Source of the DNA: Taudactylus pleione
Lineage: Eukaryota; Chordata; Amphibia; Anura; Myobatrachidae
DNA: 64,000 nucleotides
Direction: 5' to 3'
NCBI GenBank assembly: GCA_031769625.1
Contig: JAUIMM010000484.1
Span: 5,263,501-5,327,500, forward strand
Below the pieces are notes generated by a model. That model was not told the DNA's origin. It ran no database searches and saw only the letters and a list, made by a program, of their open reading frames with translations. Positions 24,877-37,048 of this stretch are shown piece by piece; position 1 is the first letter of the stretch; every line of letters begins with the position of its first letter. The position numbers and the translations under genes are program-made.

Positions 24877-26029
24877 CACTGAAGTGCCAAAAGTAATGAG
24901 ATCTAAAGGTAATGGTAGGTGGTGTCACTGTACTGTGACATCTTGAAATGCCCAGACCTTCATCAGTTGTAATCTGACATCTTGTGAGTCAGTTTGAACA
25001 CTGACTAGGCTGCTCAGGAGTTCCATACAGATGGGACATTTAATTTCCATAGTTATGCTGACATTCAACATTCCTTGATCTATGGTGTAATGTGTGCACC
25101 AGGAATACCTCATGGGAGGCATTACCACCCACCATGGAGAGCATAGTGGCCGACCATGGGTGCATAATGATTGAGACCAGCGGTGTTTGGCTATAATTGT
25201 CCATGGTTATAGACAAGAGACACTGGCTCAAATCACATCCACATTCAATGCAGGAGGTATCAGATGCATATCCAGTGCAGTGCAGCATTCTTTAGCTTCC
25301 ATGGGATATGGAAGACCTACCAGAGTACCCCTGTTAACTGTATGACACCTGTTATTGCGCCTCACCTGGGCTTGTAACATTGCTAACTGGACCCTGGAGG
25401 ACTGACAACCTGTGGTGGGGTGCGATGAGTCATGGTCCCAGTTGTTCTGGGCTGATGGTAGGGTTCAGGTGTGGCATAGACCCAATGAGGCCATAGACCC
25501 CAGTTGTCAACAAGGCAATGTGCAGGCTAGTGGTGGTTCCATAATGATGTGGGGTGTGTTCAAGTGGAATCAGTTGGGTCCGCTGGTCCGCTTAAAAACG
25601 CCATTGTCCAGTAACTGCTACAGTATGTTGCATGTCTTGATGACCCTTTGCAGCCCTTCATGGGCTTCATGTACCCCCACAATGATGGAATATTCCAGCC
25701 AGATACTGCATCTTGTCATGTTGTCCAGAATTGGTTCAATGAGCATTCTGAAAAGTTCCAACGAATGGTATGGCCACCATGTTCGCCTAAGATGAACCCA
25801 ATCGAGCATTGTGGAACGTGGTGGAGAGGTCTATTCACACCCAAGATCCTGCACCTAAAAATATCAAGGCGCTGTGGGAAGCTATCCAGATGGCATGGGT
25901 CAATATCTCTCTGGTGGTCTTGTGCTCACTTGTGGAATCCTTGCCATGTCGAGTTGTTTCACTTTGCTGGGCTAGAGGGGGTCCTACATGATACCAGGCA
26001 TCTATCCCATGACTTTTGTCCCTTCAGTG
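24877..26029 (+). mobile_element. Tc1-like transposon, full length but decayed
   Basis: 1153 bp with ends CACTGAAGTGCCAAAAG and, inverted, CACTGAAGGGACAAAAG, flanked by TA on both sides (24875-24876, 26030-26031), the TSD of Tc1/mariner. The length and a single intronless transposase region fit Tc1 elements. Confidence 0.9.
25205..26000 (+). pseudogene. Tc1-like transposase, frameshifted
   Basis: The family pattern is readable across changing frames: an ETLAQITSTFNAG-like helix-turn-helix part, MGYGRPTRVPLLT, then CDESWSQLF with the first catalytic D, ADGRVQVWHRPNEA, CQQGNVQASGGSIMMWGVF, GIFQPDTASCH with the second D, and WPPCSPKMNPIEH with the final acid, followed by a C-terminal AWVNIS region. 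Several frame changes and stops make it non-functional. The DDE order matches Tc1-type nucleases that cut at TA. Confidence 0.85.
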
Positions 26030-26031
26030 TA

Positions 26032-26290
26032 TCTTATCTATCTGCTAGTTTATATGAATGGCATTCTAAATTTATATTATAGGTGGACAACCACTTGTGA
26101 TTATCCACTGAATATAAAGTTAATCTACTAGGTTTCTTTGCTTGATACAGATGTGTCCACACACATCTAGCTGCCTTGCATGTTAAGCAGCCCTTCTAGT
26201 CACACCATCCTGTGGCAAGACTTGGTAGCGTTGTGCATCTTTTTGTGCTACATACTTTTTCTCTTAAAATGCATCTTATTCATAAAGAGA
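26032..26290. other. Nothing recognised
   Basis: Short AT-rich gap between the Tc1 element and a foldback. Confidence 0.5.
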
Positions 26291-26502
26291 TATGAATAGG
26301 ATGCACAAGGTGTTTATGCTGATTAAAATGATTTGCAGCATGTCTATATTCTGTGTGCGACTGTGGCTGTATCTGCATTACAGTATTAGCCAGTGACACT
26401 GTAATGTAACATTTTGCATTCAGATATAGCCACAGTCACACACAGAATATAGACATGCTGCAAATCATTTTAGTCAGCATAAGCTGCTTGTGCATATTAT
26501 TT
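26291..26502. mobile_element. Foldback MITE
   Basis: Left arm about 26291-26383, right arm about 26399-26502, almost fully complementary; both hold AAAATGATTTGCAGCATGTC or its inverse. The right arm has a ~14-bp insert near the hinge. TSD not resolved. Confidence 0.75.
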
Positions 26503-26904
26503 GAACGAAAAGATGCTGAGCACTGCCAAGTCACACGGGGCTCACACGTTATGTGAAATGCAACTTATAGCACACAGAGGATAGATGAAAGTGGGCACAT
26601 CTGTATATGCATCTAGTGCTTGCTTGGGCAGGCTTGCTGAGACCTGTAGTCCCCCTCTAATAGACAATATTATTTCTATTTTTGACACAATCAACTCAGC
26701 ACCCACTTCTTAGGGTTGCGGAAGATTGCCTTGGGCTATCAGCCTGAGCCTGGGGTCTCATGGGGATCACTTTATTGGGGATGTAGCCACTTCCAGAGGA
26801 ATCCCCGGCCTGGGTTTACTACTGTGGAGCTATGAATTCTTTGGCAGGGGGCCCCATTCAAGTGTGTCCCCCTGCTGTGGCATTACACACCCACTTGTTT
26901 GAGT
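26503..26904. other. Nothing recognised
   Basis: GC-moderate sequence with GGGGATC words; likely a leading part of the following repeat but unproven. Confidence 0.35.
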
Positions 26905-27110
26905 CCAGTGCTGGTTGTGGTTACGGGGGACCCCTACTCATTTTGTCCCTCTGTATTTCCACAACCAGGACTGCCTGAAAGAACCTGGTGCTGGTTGATG
27001 ACTATACAGGGGACCCCTACATTTTCTTGTCTTCATATTTTGACAGCCAGGACCAGCTCACAGAGCCCAGTGCTGGTTATGCTGTTGGGAGGAGACCCCA
27101 CATAATTTTT
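26905..27110. repeat. ~90-bp tandem repeat, about three units
   Basis: GTGCTGGTT followed by GGGGACCCC(T)AC recurs near 26910, 26988 and 27070, with CAACCAGGAC / CAGCCAGGAC between. Copies are diverged. Confidence 0.65.
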
Positions 27111-27429
27111 TTCCTTGACTCTAACACTTTCATTCACTTTTTTAAACACAGAAGCCTGCACAGATCTCACTGATATGTGCAGGCTTATGTCAAACACACT
27201 GCTTTCAATGGTTACATTAGTTAACTCACACTTTGTAATGAAACTTGCATTACAATTTGCGAGTTTTCCGCATTAACAATAACATAAAATTAAATCGCAT
27301 TTCAGATAAACGCGCACCTTGCAACTTGCAAGGCTATTACATACTGCAAGTTTCTGAACAAACTCGCATCATATGCACAATGGGATGATGCGAGTCCATA
27401 CTCACACATAAACTTGGAACCTATTACAT

Positions 27430-28570
27430 TTACCACCTGGTCTGGCTACTTTGCAAGGGATGATAGGCTGAAGAAAAATCAAGATGGAACCACAAAGACT
27501 TGAATCATTCTCTCCAAAAATGAGCCATGATACTTGATACACTACTATTTACAGACAGCCATGAAACCTACTGTAAAGATATTTTTGAAAAGCTAATGTT
27601 CAATTTGAAGAGCTACAGATAAAGGGTCAAAACATACCATTATAGAAAAGTGATCAACCACCACCCAGATTATAGTAACTCCATGTGAAGAGGGCAATTT
27701 AGCAATAAAATATATTTAAATATCTTTCCATGTACCAGATAAAAATGAGGAGGCTGTAACAAGCTGACAGCACAACTGTAAGTGATATGCTTTGGTTCTG
27801 GCACAAGATGGACACGGGAACACATATTGACAGACATCATTAATCACCTGTGGCCAACAATAATATCTGGATATCAATTCCAATGCTTTAATTATTTTAG
27901 ATTGCTTGTGCAATGTTGCAATGTAAGTCATATAACTGTTTGCAACTGAATTTAAAGAGATCATGTAGTTTCTAGGTTGGCAAGCTATCCAGGCATGCAA
28001 GGTAAACTAAATATAAGTAGCCACAATTTTATTTTGTATCAAAATAGATTCATTCTTATAGTGATTGCTCCATAAGCCTTTAAATTGCTTGGGTAGAGTA
28101 TTTGCCTTGTCATGGCGGAACCACAGCTATATGTTGCAATAAAAAACATAGGGAAAAACAATACCTAACCAGCATAATGGGAATGCAGTCCCTCAGCAGG
28201 TTTCAAGTATTCCAAATTCTTATACTAAGTGAAAACATGAGATAATGTGTATAGCAAACAGCACACCCCAAACACTGCAGACAGTAAATTATTAAAATTT
28301 AAAGTTGTCATAATTTTGCATAAGCGCTTATGTAAATTTTAAGACAGTGAAAACCCAGCCTCTCTCAAAATATGTCTCTATTCCTATAAAAATAAGCAAA
28401 TGGACAAAGATTATCTATTTCCTACTGAGTACACCTGTACGGCAGGCAGCAACTCCTTGGAAAAATAAGTAAAAGGATATTATATGTATTTATTACCCTG
28501 TCTTTGTGACCATATAGCCCCAACCACAGTTTCTGAGGCATCCACCTACAAATTAAAGACTTGTGTGTGG
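27430..28570 (-). pseudogene. Ty3/gypsy pol remnant (RNase H to integrase)
   Basis: Reading down the minus strand: VDASETVVGAIWSQR near 28550-28505 is the RNase H entry motif of gypsy pol. At 27960-27715 an integrase zinc finger is readable: YYCWPQVINDVCQYV then CPSCARTKA, ending TWKDI. Further on, decayed core words (HFWRE, SSAYHP) mark the integrase catalytic region to about 27430. Stops and frame changes are frequent. No LTR was found, so only this internal fragment is claimed. Confidence 0.75.
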
Positions 28571-28917
28571 TCAAAAATGTGCCAAATTTTTTTTATAAGT
28601 GACAGAAGGCATTCTGAACTTAATTGGTCCAAATAACCAAGACCCTAATATTGGTTGAAGTAGAATCTTAGAAAAAGTCTTAGAAAAGTGTTTAATAAAC
28701 TTTCAATAATAATTTAAAAGCACCAAGAGGTGTTGACCTGCCTTCACGTATTTGGGTAGTGACCATATCTCAATAACCTAAATTGTATCATAAAACTAAT
28801 GGAAAAAAAAATGGGTAGATTTAGGGAAATTAAGGTTACACTGATTATGAATGGATGTGGGAATGTGTGTGGTAACTGGTTATGTGATAGGTTGCAAGTA
28901 AATGCCTGTAATTTCAG

Positions 28918-28980
<63 letters not shown>

Positions 28981-29003
28981 TAAAAATAATAATAATAATA
29001 ATA
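28918..29003. repeat. (TAA)n microsatellite
   Basis: About 28 TAA units with one short interruption near 28979. Confidence 0.97.
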
Positions 29004-29049
29004 TATTTACCAGGAAGCAGAAAAGGGGAAGTGCCCTAAAGCTATAAAT

Positions 29050-29412
29050 GGGATGTAGTTGAGATCCCTGTGCTCAGAATGCTGGCACTGGAAACGCAAC
29101 ACCAGTCATAATCCTGGCACCAGCATTCCGACCACCAGCACCCCATCGATAAATATTGAGGTTAGGGGGAGGGTTAAGGTTAGGATTAGGGTTAGGGTTA
29201 GGCACTAGGGGGAGGGTTAGGGTTAGGCTGTTGGGGCAGAAGGTTAGGTTTAGGCTGTAGTGGAGGCAGTTAGGTTTAGGCTACCGGGAGGGAGGCTTAG
29301 GTTTAGGGATAGGATATTTACCACAAGGTGTTGGTATCCTAACCCTGTCGGGATGCCGGCATCAGGACTCTGACCATCAGTATCCTGAGCATCGGCATCC
29401 TGTACCCAACCC
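29050..29412. mobile_element. GGTTAGG-rich element, 8-bp TSD family (copy A)
   Basis: Left end GGGATGTAGTTGAG; the right end reads GGGTTGGGTACAGG inward. Flanking octamers CTATAAAT and ATATAAAC match at 6 of 8. The interior has repeated AGGGTTAGG blocks at 25-35 bp spacing between CCGGCAT-type arms. Related to copies at 34927, 60013 and 61551. Confidence 0.65.
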
Positions 29413-30401
29413 ATATAAACAATATATAGCTACAAACTGACACAAAAGCTCTAGAAGTCTTGAACAGTAAACCAGATATTTTATTTTAACACCTTTCTAC
29501 TTTACACTGCACTGAACTCATAGGTATTGATTCAATTCCAACTTATTTGATGCTCCAAGCGACACAAAGATAGTAGCACACATTGTCACATCCATTCCTA
29601 GCCAATGATTGTAACCTACATTTCCCCGCATTAACACAATTTTTATCATTCAGCTTGAAGCTAGTAAGTAAAAACTATGGTATAAACTCTTTGCTCCTAT
29701 GAGACTTCCACTTAGCAAGCCCACAGACTGTAACATCTGTGATATCTCTAAATGTTTCAGCACATCTCTGTCTTTCTCTAACCATCTACCATTTGTCTCT
29801 CTAGTACTAATGCATCTAATGGTGCTCATTGTACTGTATCTGTAGCTTTTATCATACTGTAAACACCAGTATTACACATTAGAACTTAATATAGTTTATG
29901 TCTCCAAAACTGCATATTTGTGATTTTCCTCCAAACGCCTACATTTATTTACCTATAATAAATGTTCTGACTGTAGGGGTTTATTTATTTTGTATATCAT
30001 AAACTGATTTTCATCAAACCATCTTTCGTTTTTCACCACTACCATCATACTGTATATACTGAGTGTATTTTACTTGTAACCTAAGCATTTAGTAGCCTTA
30101 CAAATCTGTATATACTGTATGCTGCACCTAACCTGATGTTCCTGCTCTCACACTTAATCCAAGCTACTAGGGAACATTTTTTATTTATTTTTCCTCCTCC
30201 CCATTAAAATGATATTTCCTTTCCATGTACTAAGTTTGTATTACCCACCAAACAGCATATAATAAGATATGTGTGGTACTGCATATTTGTGTTGCTCTTC
30301 ATATAGCCATCTCCCAATAAACTTTCTGTTTATACTGATAATTATTTCCCCAAACCATTTCCCTTTTTATGTCTCCAACTGTGATTGATATCTCTGTGTG
30401 T
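29413..30401. other. AT-rich interval, nothing recognised
   Basis: About 1 kb without motif-bearing frames or paired repeats. Confidence 0.5.
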
Positions 30402-30911
30402 TTGGGGCCAATTCACCAAATGGTAAATGGCCCGGTAACCATGCAGAAGAGCTAGTGTCCGCATATTTAGGTTACCGGGCCATTCATCATCAGGGGTACA
30501 AATAGGACCACCTGATATTCAGCAAACTCCAAAAACTTTAAGTTTTCGCAGTTTGCTTGCGAGAACAAGCGCCATCTTCAGATGGCACTTGTTCTTGGAT
30601 CCAAGCTCCTTCCTATGGGAAGGAAATCCGAGGATGCGAAGAGAGACCAGAGCAGATCCCTCCGCCACCTCCTCACTACCTCCCTGGTGGCTTTGAGTAT
30701 GCGTAGACACGCCGAGGGAGGAGAGGTAAGTAAAGCAGCTTCTTCAGTAGCTGCGCTACTAACCGAGAGGACAGCTGCTTTTCGGAGCAGCTGTCTCTGC
30801 ACCAGAGTGATGATTAATTGCTCCACTGTAAAGTATCCCCCTCTGCAAATTGGATACTTAATTATCCCTTGCAGCGAGATAAATACTTAATCTTAATTCT
30901 GAATATGCCCC
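30402..30911. mobile_element. Possible MITE with GGGGC..ATTCA ends
   Basis: The left edge GGGGCCAATTCACC and right edge (inverted) GGGGCATATTCAGAA are similar. A hairpin pair GGCCCGGTAACC / GGTTACCGGGCC lies at 30429-30482. No TSD was fixed, so the call is tentative. Confidence 0.4.
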
Positions 30912-33357
30912 GTTAAGTTCAATTTATCTCCAAATTTTAACTACAATATAAATGCACTTTTTGCTAACAATTTCATCAAGAGCACTGAACATATAAGTAG
31001 ACAAAATAGTTGTGCATGCACCAGGAAGCATTCAATGGTAACTTTGAATAGTTCTGACCACTGGTTAAGCTTATGTAACAACCCTAGGGCATGATGGTTA
31101 CTCACAGTGTTATATTGTTGGAGGTGATGCGAACAAACTCTGCTCTCTTCCCTCCAAAACTTTTTAGTGGGTTGCTTTGTAGAGTTGTCTTGTTTCTTTC
31201 CTCATACAGCAGAGAGGCAATTGTTCCCCAACCCAACGCAATAATGGGCACAGCCATCAATGCTAAGTTCACTTTATTTTACAGGAACTCTTCTGTGTTG
31301 TGGCTATATTCTGGCAAGCATTATCACAACTGAGGATAATATTAAAGTTAGTATACCACACATACTTTTGTTTGCAAGATAAACAAGATTTAGTACCAAC
31401 TCTTATAGGTCAAAATAACTTATATAATTGGGGTCCTAAATCCTCCTACTGAGCTTTGGTGATATCAAAGCATTTTAAACTATAACATCTACTAGTACAG
31501 ATATTACTACTATTAACTATTTAATAGATCTGGTAGATACAATACCAGTCCCAAACTGAAGTGGCATTAAATCAGTGTTGCACTTTAAGCTTAGGAAGAA
31601 TCTTGTTTTAAAACATCCTTTTGCCTTTTATAGTCAACATCAGGGATGTCTGTTGCAGTCTATGTTCACCGGCGGGTGTTGGGCAGTTCCTTAACTGCCC
31701 AACCCCTTTTTATCTATCTGTGACCAGCATTGCAAGTTTCCCACAAGGATAGGCAGCTGCTGCAGATCAAATAGTTTTACTCAGATATGCTGCATTTGGG
31801 TTGTCGCATTTAAAGTACAGTGGTGCACATGTTTATAATTAGGTCAGTTAAGACTTGCAATGTAGGTAATGGTTAGGGAATTCCTTTCTCAGGTAGTTAG
31901 ATATAGCAGTTTGTTCTATATGTTGAATGAAATTTGCAGTCCTTGTAGAACAGGGATACATGACTGTTGTGAACCCGGGTCCATTTGCACTAATATATAT
32001 ATTTTTACTCCAGTTATACACTTTCCAAGGATTATAGTTTTGTGATAAGGTACCTCTCCTGGCACTTCCAGCAATATCAGTCTGCTGTCTTATTACTAAA
32101 TTCACTATCTGTGTTGAATCCAAGGGCTAAAACTCTCTACTTTTGTAGAGTTGCTCTCTCTGGGTATCTGTAATGCTCTTTATATATTCTTCCCCTAAAC
32201 AGGTATGTAGGTTATGTTATATGAGAACCAGGTCTTGCCGGGATACAGTAACTGTCTTATATCTCAGACACACAAGGTGAACAGTTGCTAGGTCTGAAAC
32301 ATTATAGCAGCGCTCCTTGGGATGGCCCTCACAGAAGGGTCACTTAGCTTTTAGTCTGACTTGCCTCAGCTGCTTATTCAATTATATTGTTGGCAACTGT
32401 AAATGGTGCAATGTACATGTTCAGCTACAGACCTGATCTCAGCAGTGGGAATGGAACCTTTTCTATATCTGTTGGACCCTCCATTCAGTCCATCTCCAGA
32501 GCTTTCCAGTCATCCCTTGCTTAAACAGCGATGTGAAGCTGGTGAGATAATCCATCTATTCTCCTCTCCCCTCACAGGACCGAACAGCAGCGCAACTCTG
32601 CCTGGCTCATCAGGTGCTTCACACACTCCTCAGCCCTCTCCTGACCAACTGCCACTAGCCTCCAACTGTTATTGACCTTACTACCTGACACTGGTCATGT
32701 GACACAGCTCTTGACCTCTTGAGCAGCTGCAGAGGCTGCTGGGAATTGTTGTCTGTACAGTGTCAGATGTAATACCTCGCTTAGCAGGGTATTACACTTA
32801 CACAATTTTCTATCCATCAGCTGTGCAACAGACTCTTCATCCTTCTGTGTAAAACAAAAAAGGAAACCCATGGAGAGCATCCATCAATGTTTTTTTGTTG
32901 CTACAATCCAGAATCAATGAGAGTCAGAGAGGCTGCAAGGCTATAGACTTGTGACACTTGTTCATGCTTGCTGATTGGCTTGTTTAAGTTCCATGTGGAC
33001 TATTATTGGCCTGATTTCTGAGTGGAGTTTAACTTATTCTGTGAATTTCTGGCAAATTCAAAACAATTCACAAATTAATACACGTAAAGAAAATATTTAA
33101 AATTTGGTGCGTTGAAGAATACAACAAATAAATAATTCATTTTTGTTGATTAAAAAGGTAATATCAAAGCAAGTGATTAATAACTGTAGCTGTCAACTAA
33201 ACTAACCACAAAATTCTAAATAACAAGGACAGGGGGAACGGGAATATTAGGTTGCACAAGGAATTATATATGTATAGGGTCACCCTTATAATATTATTTT
33301 AACTCTATATTGAGCATATTATCAGGAGAAGGTGTGCCACGCCGGGATACATAAGTG
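30912..33357. other. Unclassified interval, possibly an old LTR or DNA element
   Basis: About 2.4 kb of moderate-complexity sequence with no domain in any frame. Its composition (CT-rich patches, TATATATATTTTTACTCC, GGAACTCTTC) could suit an old LTR, but no second copy or TSD exists in the window. Confidence 0.35.
31678..31703. repeat. Perfect 11-bp hairpin
   Basis: GTTGGGCAGTT, loop CCTT, AACTGCCCAAC. No T-run or coding context; its role is unknown. Confidence 0.8.
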
Positions 33358-33720
33358 ATATATAGCAGAAGAAGGAAAAAGATTCCCTTTGGCGATAAAG
33401 AATTATCTAAAACATAACCTTTATTACTGTTAACTGTGTATGGTACCTATATAGAATTATTAAATTAAATAATAAATAATCATCCCTGAGAGATTCAGTA
33501 ATGTTTGTGTCATATGTAATAAATAACACATATCACTTTTGTTTCCAAAATCAATGGGTAAAATTAATACCCTCACCGTTTGTTAAAGAGAGGAGCATAT
33601 ACATAACTCATGTCTCTCTTTAATAGCCAGCTCGAGTCTATATGTTATGCACGGACACATACACTTTGATTGTCCTTGTTAATGTGCCACTCCAGAGCCA
33701 ACCGCATGCTAAATCTATGT

Positions 33721-33742
33721 ATATATATATATATATATATAA
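33721..33742. repeat. (TA)n microsatellite
   Basis: Eleven or so AT dinucleotides next to the hairpin at 33741. Confidence 0.9.
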
Positions 33743-33931
33743 AATGTAACAAACAAGGCGGCACTCTGGCATCTTAAAGAAATGCAATGGACCCCAAAAG
33801 TAATATCAACGTTTCAGAACACTTTACTTGGGCTCTTTCGTCAAGTAAAGTGTTCTGAAATGTTGATATTACTTTTGGGGTCCATTGCATTTCTTTAAGA
33901 CACCAGAGTGCCGCCTTGATTGTTACATTTT
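33741..33931. repeat. Near-perfect hairpin with 90-bp arms
   Basis: 33741-33830 pairs with 33842-33931 with about four mismatches; the loop is 11 bases. On the minus strand the loop region reads TTGACGA (33844-33838) with GAAAC further on (33815-33811), a hammerhead-like order with one core mismatch but a poor stem II. The arms are far more alike than the outer foldback arms, so this looks younger or maintained. Confidence 0.9.
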
Positions 33932-34023
33932 GTGCTTTTCCATCCCTTTTTTTGAGGGTTGGTAATTTAGGAGGGCACCGGCGCAAGGTGTTTAGGAGCA
34001 TGAGAGTGCCGGCTTTTTCTTTT

Positions 34024-34025
<2 letters not shown>

Positions 34026-34055
<30 letters not shown>
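34026..34055. repeat. (TA)n microsatellite
   Basis: About 14 uninterrupted TA units. Confidence 0.95.
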
Positions 34056-34059
<4 letters not shown>

Positions 34060-34570
34060 CATGGAGTAGGTTGTATGTTAACGCTTATATATTTATTTTT
34101 TGTACACTTTATTAATATGTAACAATACATTTTATTGATTTAGGAACACTCCATTTGTTGGAATAATATTTATTAGTTATACACTTTTATAAACACTATT
34201 TTATGATTTTCTAACCTGAAGCACGATTCACAATTATTCTTAATTATTTCACAAATTTATGTAGTGTTTAGCACATGGTTTTAAGGTTGAGAATTTATTT
34301 GCATTCATGTTTTATTCATACCCTATATTTAAAGAGAATCTATATTATTAAATGGGTAAATTAAAAATACTATCATGAATTGTGAGAATTTAGACTTGGA
34401 TACAGTGTATTCCTTTTGCCAGTGGTACATAGTATCGTAATAATAATGAAGAGAAACTTAATCCCTGCCTACAATGAGATTTACCTAATCTGTCAATCAC
34501 ACTAAGAGTAATGGTGATTGGCTGTCACTGGTATTTAAGGCATGTTCTACAGGTCATTCGGTTTTGCCTT

Positions 34571-34604
34571 TTGAAAAAGCATTAGCGAAACGCGCATTGG
34601 CGTT
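34571..34604 (+). ncRNA. Hammerhead-like motif with intact stem III
   Basis: TTGAAAA (34571-34577) occupies the CUGANGA position with two mismatches; a 2-bp stem II follows; GAAA is at 34587-34590. Stem III is a perfect ACGC (34590-34593) / GCGT (34600-34603), and T follows at the cleavage position, which is permitted. The weak core suggests a dead or very slow ribozyme. It sits in the centre of the large foldback. Confidence 0.4.
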
Positions 34605-34926
34605 TTAATTGGGCCAGTTCTAATATGTCTAATACTAATACTGTGTGTGTACTATGAAAATGAAGTCATTGTTGTTAATGTCCCGTTTGTAGAGATCGTG
34701 ATGGAGAAGGGAGTTACTGCCCACCGCACGATGCTGCAGAGTCAGTGCGGCTTATACACTGGCAGCCCGCCACCATTTAACATGCTGCCGGCTCTGGAGT
34801 GGCACATTAACAAGGACAATCAAAATGTATGTGTCCGTGCATGCCATATATACTCGAGCTGGCTATTAAAGAGAGACATGAGTTATGTATATACACCTCT
34901 TTAACAAACTGTGAGGGTATTAATTT

Positions 34927-35480
34927 GGTATACAGTCGGGAAACCGGCTGCCTTAATACCGACAGCCGGCTTCCCGATTGTCATATCCCGGCGAGGGTGA
35001 AATACCGGGCGTCTAGATGTAGATGTCTGACATTTCCCCGACGCCGGGAGACAGGTGCCCGGCATCCCGATCGAAGGGATGCCAGGTGCCGCGAGCGGAC
35101 AGCCGCGGGGGGGAGGGTTAGGTTTAGGGCACCCGGGGGGGACTAAGGGTTAGGCACCCCCCTGGGAGGGTTAGGGTTAGGCAACCCCAGGGGCCTTAGG
35201 GCTAGGCACCCCCCCGGGGGACTTAGGTTTAGGCAGTGGGGTAGGGGGGTTAGGGTTAGGCACTTAGAGGGGGGATTAGGGTTAGGCACTTGGGGGGAGG
35301 TTAGGGTTAGGCACCACTAAGGAGGGTTAGGGTGTTAGGTTAGGTTATACTTACCTTAGCGACGATCGGGATTTCCAGCGCTGTCGGGCTTCCGCTGCCG
35401 GGCTCTGCTCATCTGTCGGTCAGGCACTGCCGGGAATCGAACTGCCGGCCATGCGGTCGGTGGTATTTCATACCGATTCC
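34927..35480. mobile_element. GGTTAGG-rich element, 8-bp TSD family (copy B)
   Basis: 554 bp. TSD ATTAATTT at 34919-34926 and 35481-35488 is confirmed by the uninterrupted opposite arm of the host foldback, which has a single copy. Left end GGTATACAGTCGGG; right end reads GGAATCGGTATG inward. The interior holds at least seven GGTTAGG blocks between CCGGC/GCCGG-rich flanks. Confidence 0.9.
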
Positions 35481-35862
35481 ATTAATTTAACCCATTGATT
35501 TTGGAAACAAAAGTGATATGTGTTATTTATTACATATGACACAGACATTACTGAAACTCTCAGGGATGATTATTTATTATTTCATTTAATAATTCTATAT
35601 AGGTACCATACACAGTTAAATAATATTTAAGTATATATTTGAGACATTTAGGAACTGAGCACAACAACATTTTAATTATTTATTTATTTTTCATATTATT
35701 TTTGTTATGGATTTTGCTATGTTTACAATACCACATTTGTGGTTATTAAATTAACAGTAATAAAGGTTATGTTTTAGATAATGCTTTAGGGTCTTGTGCA
35801 CTCACCAAAGGGAATCTTTTTCTTTCTTCTGCTATAAACCACAAAATTACTAATCCAGCTGT

Positions 35863-37048
35863 ATATTACCTAATTATTCACTACCCAGAACCTTCTTCTT
35901 GTAACTGCTTCCGTTCTCCAATGCCTTCCCTGCCATCTTTTGTTGCTTGGAAGTATTTGGTACATTGCCCACCTATTTCAGCAGAGAATATGAATAAGGG
36001 CACAGTGCCAAGGCTTTTATTTTTTTAGAAAGTTAGATTTGTACTTCAACCTCAATCTGGGAATAAAAAAAAAATTATATATTTTTTTTAAATTATGTCC
36101 TATTGTGTAAATAATATATTTGTTTTTATATTTCCCTGCATTAGAACAGCTCAGATATGTGATGACCTTAATGGCAGGTACTTTCTGCACAAACTTAGTG
36201 TGTTGCATTGTACTGTATGCAGGCTTGATGTGTCCATTTTTGGAAAGAATAAGCCTACGGGGTAAAACAAAAGCACTTTGAATTCTTTATTTCTTAGAGG
36301 ATGCACATATTTTTATTTTCTTAACACAAACTTTCACTGCTGATTGAAATGTAATAAATGATTTATCTGGCATTAAAGTGATGGAGTGGAACACCTTTAG
36401 AGAACCACTGAGCTGGGCATGGTGTTTGCAGGATTCAACGTATTAAGTAACATTCGTGCTCCTATATTGTTTCAGTTTAGTTTTATATTTCACAGATTGC
36501 AGGAAATGACACTGTATTTGGAAGCCTAGCTTATTTTCCCTTAAACAGCAAGTTGAACATATGGACACAATTTTATTCTCTGAAGAATCTGCCAGTTCTT
36601 GCATTTATACTTATGTATCTAGGATATATAAATTGCTGGCAATATAAAGTATGGTATGTTTCATTTGGAAACTAAAAAATTATACCAGTATTGAAATTGA
36701 GACACATTGAAATTGGGACTTTTCTCTGCAGTAAATTCATTAGTATTAGGGGCTGAGGCAGATTTGGATGCACTTTGCATCCAAAACACATGTATAATGT
36801 GCTCCAAAGAAGCATATTTCAAGATGTTTCCATCCTGCAAGGACAGTAAATGGTACATATAAAGCATAATATGTGTATGCATTAGATTGACACTAGGATA
36901 AAACAGTAGCATATGCGCCTTGTTTACGTTAAAATGTAGGTTGTTATTGTAGTAGATACAGTAGAAGTTACAGTACCCAATTTGTATACAATATAGTATT
37001 TTAATGAAGTGTCATATACATAAGACAGTCTAGTGTGTCTGGACAGTA
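35863..37048. other. AT-rich interval, nothing recognised
   Basis: No domain-bearing frame and no paired repeats up to the retroviral LTR. Confidence 0.5.

Larger units (their letters stand above)
33358..35862. mobile_element. Large foldback element with nested insertions
   Basis: The left arm (about 33358-33712) is repeated inverted in two blocks at 34788-34926 and 35481-35862. The right arm is split by an 8-bp-TSD element (34927-35480) and carries a further ~150-bp AT-rich stretch absent from the left. The ~1.07-kb centre holds a 90-bp-arm hairpin, two TA microsatellites and a hammerhead-like motif. No protein is encoded. Confidence 0.8.

Noticed and set aside
28060..28180. Possible LTR boundary of the gypsy element
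   Set aside because: No paired copy or primer site; the gypsy remnant appears to be internal only.
30912..33357. Candidate LTR
   Set aside because: No second copy, no TG..CA ends with a TSD and no retroviral frame nearby; left unclassified.
35100..35345. Interstitial telomere
   Set aside because: GGTTAGG words are interrupted by CACCCC-type spacers and belong to a dispersed element with 8-bp TSDs.
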